Source of the DNA: Solirubrobacterales bacterium
Lineage (GTDB): Bacteria > Actinomycetota > Thermoleophilia > Solirubrobacterales > Solirubrobacteraceae
Assembly: GCA_025964075.1 (NCBI GenBank)
Contig: JAOPZQ010000164.1
Location: 1-5,572 of the forward strand
Length of the DNA: 5,572 nucleotides
Direction: 5' to 3'
This document shows positions 1-5,572 of this stretch, piece by piece (position 1 is the stretch's first letter; each line of letters begins with the position of its first letter). The translations under genes and the position numbers were made by a program. Below the pieces are notes generated by a model, which worked only from the letters and a program-made list of their open reading frames with translations, did not search any database and was not told the origin of the DNA.

Positions 1-1314
<1,314 letters not shown>

Positions 1315-1338
1315 ACAGCCTCGGGGTCGAGAATCCAG

Positions 1339-1361
1339 ATCTTAGTCACTCAGACTAAGAT
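1339..1361. promoter_or_regulatory. Perfect inverted repeat, probable HspR (HAIR-like) operator of clpB
   Basis: ATCTTAGTC and GACTAAGAT form perfect 9-bp arms around the 5-nt centre ACTCA. Read in the HAIR format, it is TCTTAGT-N7-ACTAAGA. The published HAIR consensus is CTTGAGT-N7-ACTCAAG, so the inner AGT-N7-ACT and the 7-nt spacing are kept while the outer bases differ. The repeat touches the predicted clpB -10 (1360-1365) and covers the predicted transcription start near 1353, as expected for a repressor site. hspR is encoded about 1 kb away, which makes HspR the obvious candidate binder. The palindrome is seen directly; that HspR is its ligand is inferred. Confidence 0.7.
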
Positions 1362-1389
1362 TATGACAACGTTGACCGGGGCCGCACAA
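1360..1389 (-). promoter_or_regulatory. Predicted clpB promoter
   Basis: On the minus strand TTGTGC (1389-1384) is followed by an 18-bp spacer and CATAAT (1365-1360), a good match to a housekeeping-type -35/-10 pair. Transcription would begin near 1353, giving a leader of about 39 nt before the clpB ATG at 1314. The -10 abuts the inverted repeat at 1339-1361. It resembles a vegetative sigma promoter under negative control, which fits the HspR mode, more than an alternative heat-shock sigma promoter. It is based on motif matching only. Confidence 0.5.
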
Positions 1390-1401
1390 GGGCAATATGC
1401 T
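1372..1401 (+). promoter_or_regulatory. Predicted promoter of the exported-protein gene, possibly giving a leaderless mRNA
   Basis: TTGACC (1372-1377) and TATGCT (1396-1401) are separated by 18 bp. Transcription would start near 1408, exactly at the in-frame GTG chosen for the downstream gene, which would make the message leaderless; that mode is common in actinobacteria. The site overlaps the opposing clpB promoter, so the two genes compete for, or share, about 60 bp of control DNA. Motif matching only. Confidence 0.4.
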
Positions 1402-1407
1402 CGCGCC

Positions 1408-2235
1408 GTGGCCGGGGTGGCGCGACTCACAGCGGGAGCGATCGTCGCGGCGGCGCTCGTGGTGGCGGACGCGGCGCCGGCGGCGACGCGTCCCGCGGCG
1501 ACGAAGGTTCTCCCCGCCCGGATCCCGGCCCGCGGCGGAAGGCTCGCCGTCTCGTGCCCGGCCGGCTACGCCGCCGTGAGCGGCGCGACGGTCAAGGCCG
1601 GCGCCGTCTCGACGACGCTCGGCGATCCCGCCGGGCCCGGCCGGTGGAGCTTCGCGTTCGGGCCGACTCGGGACGGCCGTCCCGCGAAGGTCACCGTGGC
1701 GACGCGCTGCGTCCGGTTCCGCGCGATCGGCGAGCGGATCCGGGACGGCGGCGCCGTCCATCGCCAGCTCGCGTCCGGCGAGGGGTGGTGGGGTCACGTG
1801 TCGTGTCCCCGCGGCTACTCGCCGCTCGGGCTGGGGACCCGCTTCGACCAGGTCCCCGCGGACGCGTCCGCGGGTCCGATGGGCGTCGAGCTCCGGAAGG
1901 CGTGGCCCGTTCCCGGCGGCTTCGACTTCGCCGTCGTGAACGGGAGCTCCGCCGTGCGGGCGCGCCTCGTCGCGCGCTGCGTGCACTTCATCCAGACGCT
2001 GCGGAGCACGGTCACGCGGCTCATCGCGCCGGGGCGCTCGACCGTCGCGCACAACTGCCCTGCCCACGACATCGGCCTGTCCACGGCGTGGGACCTCACC
2101 GGCGTGGACTCGGTCGGTGTCCGCGTCCTCGGCACCTCGATGACCGGTCCCGGACACGGGCATTGGACGCTGTCGAGCGCGGCCAGCGTGCCCGCCACGG
2201 CGCCGCTCGTCCAGCTGTGCCTCGGCGCGCCGTGA
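1408..2235 (+). CDS. Exported protein with three cysteine-bounded repeats, function unknown
   Basis: No enzyme family recognised. Translated from GTG 1408 it has 275 residues. The N-terminus is a typical Sec signal peptide: short n-region with one Arg (R6), hydrophobic stretch about 8-20, and an Ala-rich c-region ending near APA/A (23-26). The mature part contains six cysteines in three pairs: C50/C101, C133/C191 and C217/C271. Each module begins with a strand leading into CP (SCPAGY, SCPRGY, NCPAHD), and the first two end with RCVxF. The 51-58 residue spacing suggests one disulfide per module and an extracytoplasmic beta-rich fold. Modules run about 33-104, 117-194 and 203-275; the third is the most degenerate. 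No membrane anchor, LPXTG or lipobox is seen. The start is uncertain: an in-frame ATG at 1363 would give 290 residues but a long n-region, no clear Shine-Dalgarno, and would sit upstream of the predicted promoter. An AAGGG 15 nt before 1408 is a distant Shine-Dalgarno at best. It lies opposite in strand to the chaperone genes and has no evident link to protein folding. Confidence 0.75.
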   Translation: MAGVARLTAGAIVAAALVVADAAPAATRPAATKVLPARIPARGGRLAVSCPAGYAAVSGATVKAGAVSTTLGDPAGPGRWSFAFGPTRDGRPAKVTVATRCVRFRAIGERIRDGGAVHRQLASGEGWWGHVSCPRGYSPLGLGTRFDQVPADASAGPMGVELRKAWPVPGGFDFAVVNGSSAVRARLVARCVHFIQTLRSTVTRLIAPGRSTVAHNCPAHDIGLSTAWDLTGVDSVGVRVLGTSMTGPGHGHWTLSSAASVPATAPLVQLCLGAP

Positions 2236-2238
2236 GCC

Positions 2239-2317
2239 GGGGTCAAGTCTTTCTTTGCCACACGAGCGTGTTGACGAAGGGCCAACGGAATTCGTGCAAC
2301 AAGAAAGACCTGACCCC
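2239..2317. repeat. 79-bp near-palindrome between convergent genes (REP/MITE-like element and/or bidirectional terminator)
   Basis: The arms GGGGTCAAGTCTTTCTT (2239-2255) and AAGAAAGACCTGACCCC (2301-2317) pair over 17 positions with one mismatch; read as minus-strand RNA the mismatch becomes a G.U pair, so the stem is continuous. A second stem inside pairs 2270-2278 with 2291-2300 (9 bp, one bulged base) around a 12-nt loop. A small ACACG/CGTGT hairpin (2260-2271) competes with it. The element begins 3 nt after the stop of the exported-protein gene and ends 3 nt before the hspR stop, so it fills the gap. There is no U-tract, which is against a classical intrinsic terminator. A GGGGTCA...TGACCCC border is reminiscent of REP elements mobilised by Y1/RAYT transposases, but I cannot confirm that here. 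Confidence 0.7.
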
Positions 2318-2320
2318 CCC

Positions 2321-2788
2321 TTAGGCGGGCGGCCGGCGCACCGGGATCGAGTGGCGCTCGAGGTCGGCCGTCCGGACGATCTCGCCGCCGCCCACGTAGG
2401 GCACGATCTCGGCGCGCAGCTCGCGGCGGAGCTGCTCGAGGCGGGCGACCTCCTCCTGGAGCTCCTGGGCGCGGCGCTCGAGCGCGTCGAGCCGGCGGGC
2501 GGCGCGGGCGAGCTGTTCCTCGAGCTCGAGCACCTTCTCGACGCCGGCGAGGTTCATGCCCCGCTCGGCCGTCATCTCCTGGATGCGGCGCAGGCGCTCG
2601 ACGTCCTGATGGGAGTAGAGCCTCGTGCCTTTGGGCGAGCGCTGCGGGGAGATCAGCCCGCGCTGCTCGTACATGCGAAGCGTCTGCGGGTGCATCTCGG
2701 CGAGCTCGGCGGCGACCGAGATCATGAAGACGCCGCGATCGTCGGCCACCTCGACCCGAGTCGTGCGGCGGATGCGGCGCGTCACCAT
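2321..2788 (-). CDS. hspR: Heat-shock repressor HspR (MerR family)
   Basis: DNA-binding autorepressor of the dnaK operon and, in Streptomyces and Mycobacterium, of clpB; it binds HAIR inverted repeats with DnaK as co-repressor. The 155-residue protein has the MerR winged helix-turn-helix at about 19-88: [23 protein letters not shown] (20-42, split here as [13 protein letters not shown] then [10 protein letters not shown]), followed by [17 protein letters not shown] and [20 protein letters not shown], all highly characteristic of HspR. A heptad-rich coiled coil for dimerisation follows (about 84-127), then a basic/hydrophobic tail with EIVPY (127-131). The tail ends in RRPPA and has no effector or metal-binding domain; there are no cysteines, unlike many MerR metal sensors. 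The ATG overlaps the dnaJ TGA by one base (TGATG), so translation is probably coupled; an AAGGA lies 12 nt upstream. It is the last gene of the operon and is followed directly by the near-palindrome. The alternative, a generic MerR or GlnR-type regulator, is unlikely given this context. Confidence 0.96.
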   Translation of the reverse strand: MVTRRIRRTTRVEVADDRGVFMISVAAELAEMHPQTLRMYEQRGLISPQRSPKGTRLYSHQDVERLRRIQEMTAERGMNLAGVEKVLELEEQLARAARRLDALERRAQELQEEVARLEQLRRELRAEIVPYVGGGEIVRTADLERHSIPVRRPPA

Positions 2789-3903
2789 CAGCTCGTCTCG
2801 TCCTTACCGGCCGCCGCGAACAGGCTCTGGCGCGGGTCGCCGTTCATCACCTTCGACAGCTCGTCGACCGCCGCCGCCTGCTGGGGCGAGAGCGTCTCCG
2901 GGACGTCGATCACGAACCGGTAGTGGATGTCGCCACGGCCGGTGCCGCTGAGGCGGGGCGGACCCTCGCCGCGCAGGCGCTGGAGCGTGCCGTGCTTCGT
3001 GCCCGGCGGAACGCGCAGGCGCTTGCGCCCGTGCAGCGTCGGCACCTCGATCGTGCCGCCGCGGACGGCCTCCACGATCGTGATCGGCACCTCGACCTCG
3101 ACGTTGTCGCCGACCCGCTTGAACGCCGGCGAGGGCGTCACGCGCGTGATCACGTAGAGGTCGCCGGGCGGACCGTTCTGGGGACCGGGCTCGCCCTTGC
3201 CGGCAAGGCGAACACGGCTGCCGTCGCGGACGCCGGCTGGGATGTTCACGCTATAGCGCTTGGTCTGCCGCCGGGCGCCCGAGCCGCCGCAGGTCGGGCA
3301 CGGGTCGTCGATGACGGTGCCGGCGCCGCCGCAACGGGAGCACGGCTGGGAGATCGAGAACAGTCCCTGGCCCTCGGTCTCGACGCCGCGGCCCTGGCAC
3401 ACAGGGCAGACGTGCGGGCTCGTGCCCGGCTTGGCACCCGTCCCGTGGCAGGTCGGGCATGGCGTCGAGGTGGGAACCCCGATCGAGACCTGAGAGCCGT
3501 CGATCGACTGCTCGAAGGAGATCGTCACCTCGGTCTCGAGGTCGCGGCCGCGCGTCGTCCGGGTGCGCCCGCGCCCGCGCCCGCCGGTGCCGCCGCTCGT
3601 CCCGAACAGGTTCGTGAGGATGTCCCCGAACGCGCCGAAGTTGCCGGGATCGAACGGGGCGGAGCCGGTCCCGCCCACGCCGAACGGCCCGGACCCGCGG
3701 TCGTACTGCTTGCGCTTGTCGGGATCGTGCAGGACGTCGTAGGCCTGCTGGATCTCCTTGAAGCGCTCCTCGGCCTTCTCGTCCCCGTTGTTGTGGTCGG
3801 GGTGGTACTGGCGCGCGAGCTTGCGGTAGGCCTTCTTGATCTCCTCGGCGGGCGCGTTCTTCGGGACGCCGAGGACCTTGTAGTAGTCGGGGCGGGCGGC
3901 CAT
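2788..3903 (-). CDS. dnaJ: Chaperone DnaJ (Hsp40, type I)
   Basis: J-domain co-chaperone that delivers unfolded clients to DnaK and stimulates its ATPase. At 371 residues it is close to the usual 370-390. Seen in order: J domain about 6-68 with the HPD triad at 34-36; Gly/Phe-rich region about 70-118 ([13 protein letters not shown], then [10 protein letters not shown]); zinc-binding domain with four CxxCxGxG repeats, CPTCHGTG (149), CPVCQGRG (166), CSRCGGAG (188) and CPTCGGSG (202), all eight cysteines intact; two beta-sandwich client-binding domains and a C-terminal dimerisation segment (about 215-371, [36 protein letters not shown]). It is therefore a complete type I DnaJ, equivalent to DnaJ1 of actinobacteria that carry two copies. 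An AGGAGG Shine-Dalgarno (3920-3915) lies 11 nt before the ATG and overlaps the grpE stop codon; the gap to grpE is 15 nt. Confidence 0.98.
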   Translation of the reverse strand: MAARPDYYKVLGVPKNAPAEEIKKAYRKLARQYHPDHNNGDEKAEERFKEIQQAYDVLHDPDKRKQYDRGSGPFGVGGTGSAPFDPGNFGAFGDILTNLFGTSGGTGGRGRGRTRTTRGRDLETEVTISFEQSIDGSQVSIGVPTSTPCPTCHGTGAKPGTSPHVCPVCQGRGVETEGQGLFSISQPCSRCGGAGTVIDDPCPTCGGSGARRQTKRYSVNIPAGVRDGSRVRLAGKGEPGPQNGPPGDLYVITRVTPSPAFKRVGDNVEVEVPITIVEAVRGGTIEVPTLHGRKRLRVPPGTKHGTLQRLRGEGPPRLSGTGRGDIHYRFVIDVPETLSPQQAAAVDELSKVMNGDPRQSLFAAAGKDETS

Positions 3904-3918
3904 CGCTGCTCGATCCTC

Positions 3919-4511
3919 CTACGCCGCGACGACGACGCGGGCCGGCCGCAGCACGGTCTCCCCATGGCGGTAGCCGTCCTCGTACACCTCGACCACGGTG
4001 CCGGGCTCGGCGCCCTCGACGGGCTGCTGCGCCATGGCCTCGTGCTCGTTCGGGTCGAACGGCTCCCCGCGCGGCGAGAACGACTCGATCCGCAGCCGCG
4101 CGAGGGCCGCGCGCAGGTCCTTCTGGACGAGGCGGATGCCCTGGGCGAGGTGCTCGTCCTCGGGCGTCGCCGCGTCGAGGGCGCGGGCGAGGTTGTCGAG
4201 CGCCGGCAGCAGCTCACGGGCGAGCTTCGCCGTGCCGCGAGCCTCCGCGGCGCCGACCTCCTTGGCCATGCGCTTGCGGTAGTTCTCGAAGTCCGCCTGG
4301 GTGCGCTGCGCGAGCGCGAGGTACTCGTCGCGCTCGCGCGCCTTCGCCGTCAGCGCCTCGAGGTCGTCGGCGACAGCGGCGGCGGCGCCGTCGGCGTGCG
4401 GCTCGGGCGTCTCGGCGGCGTCCGGCGTCTCGGCGGCGTCGGGCGTCTCGGGCTCGGCAGTGTGAACCGCCGAGCCCTCCTCGCCTTCGGGCCTGGTCTC
4501 GGGCTCCTCGG

Positions 4512-4515
<4 letters not shown>
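3919..4515 (-). CDS. grpE: GrpE, nucleotide exchange factor of DnaK
   Basis: Homodimeric cytosolic co-chaperone that releases ADP from DnaK and resets the Hsp70 cycle. The 198-residue protein has an acidic, disordered N-terminus (1-50) with an ETPDAA repeat, then the long dimerising helix (about 51-95) containing [15 protein letters not shown] (69-83). The four-helix-bundle segment [12 protein letters not shown] (102-113) follows, and then the C-terminal beta domain that contacts DnaK (about 145-198: [37 protein letters not shown]). Length and motif order are normal for actinobacterial GrpE. The ATG overlaps the dnaK TGA by four bases (ATGA), indicating coupled translation; a GAGGA 12 nt upstream is a weak Shine-Dalgarno. 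The stop TAG falls in the Shine-Dalgarno of dnaJ. Confidence 0.98.
4405..4451 (-). repeat. 18-bp in-frame tandem repeat in the grpE N-terminus
   Basis: Two full copies (4405-4422, 4423-4440; 17 of 18 bases identical) and a partial third (4441-4451) encode the ETPDAA hexapeptide at GrpE residues 23-37. The unit is a multiple of three, so copy-number change would leave the frame intact. It lies in the acidic disordered segment, not in the folded domains. Confidence 0.8.

Positions 4516-5572
<1,057 letters not shown>

Noticed and set aside
1350..1365. TAAGAT (1356-1361) as a plus-strand -10 for a start at ATG 1363
   Set aside because: No -35-like hexamer is found at the right distance and the bases belong to the palindrome arm. 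The TTGACC/TATGCT pair further on is better.
1342..2163. 273-codon minus-strand frame opposite the exported-protein gene
   Set aside because: Arg/Asp/Pro-rich composition and no motif. The plus-strand frame has a signal peptide and regularly spaced cysteines, so the plus strand is the coding one.
2255..2923. 222-codon plus-strand frame opposite hspR
   Set aside because: It is antisense to a clear HspR, starts inside the palindrome, and has no promoter or ribosome site of note.
3260..3480. Regularly spaced similar short motifs in dnaJ that might look like a repeat array
   Set aside because: They are the four CxxCxGxG zinc-finger repeats of DnaJ, not a CRISPR or mobile repeat.

Overview
The window is a high-GC heat-shock chaperone locus, almost certainly from an actinobacterium. 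The gene order dnaK-grpE-dnaJ-hspR, with the MerR-family repressor HspR as the last gene, is the classical actinobacterial arrangement (Streptomyces, Mycobacterium). The ClpB disaggregase lies just beyond it. The GC content (about 70%) and strong G/C third-position bias fit. A deep-branching class such as Thermoleophilia is possible, but that is a guess from general appearance and not demonstrated.

Layout. The minus strand carries the stress genes. From the right edge these are the C-terminal 352 residues of dnaK (5' end outside the window), then grpE, dnaJ and hspR. They are packed with a 4-nt overlap, a 15-nt gap and a 1-nt overlap, so they form one operon with probable translational coupling. 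Its promoter lies beyond the right edge. At the left edge, also on the minus strand, are the first 438 residues of clpB (3' end outside the window). clpB has its own promoter at about 1360-1389 and a perfect 9-bp inverted repeat at 1339-1361 that covers the predicted transcription start. This repeat resembles the HspR operator (HAIR) but has diverged half-sites.

Between the two stress units, and on the plus strand, is an unrelated gene (about 1408-2235). It encodes a small exported protein with a signal peptide and three degenerate repeats, each bounded by two cysteines. It is divergent from clpB, sharing the control region with it, and convergent with hspR. The whole hspR-side gap (2236-2320) is taken up by a 79-bp near-palindrome with 17-bp arms. 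This could be a bidirectional terminator and/or a REP/MITE-like repeat.

How the genes work together. DnaK, DnaJ and GrpE form the Hsp70 folding cycle, and ClpB works with them to dissolve aggregates. In known actinobacteria HspR uses DnaK as co-repressor, so free DnaK levels feed back on the operon and on clpB. The window fits that circuit. The less ordinary items are the variant HspR-like operator, the inserted exported protein with its shared promoter region, and the palindrome. I do not see a clearly new multi-gene system here.
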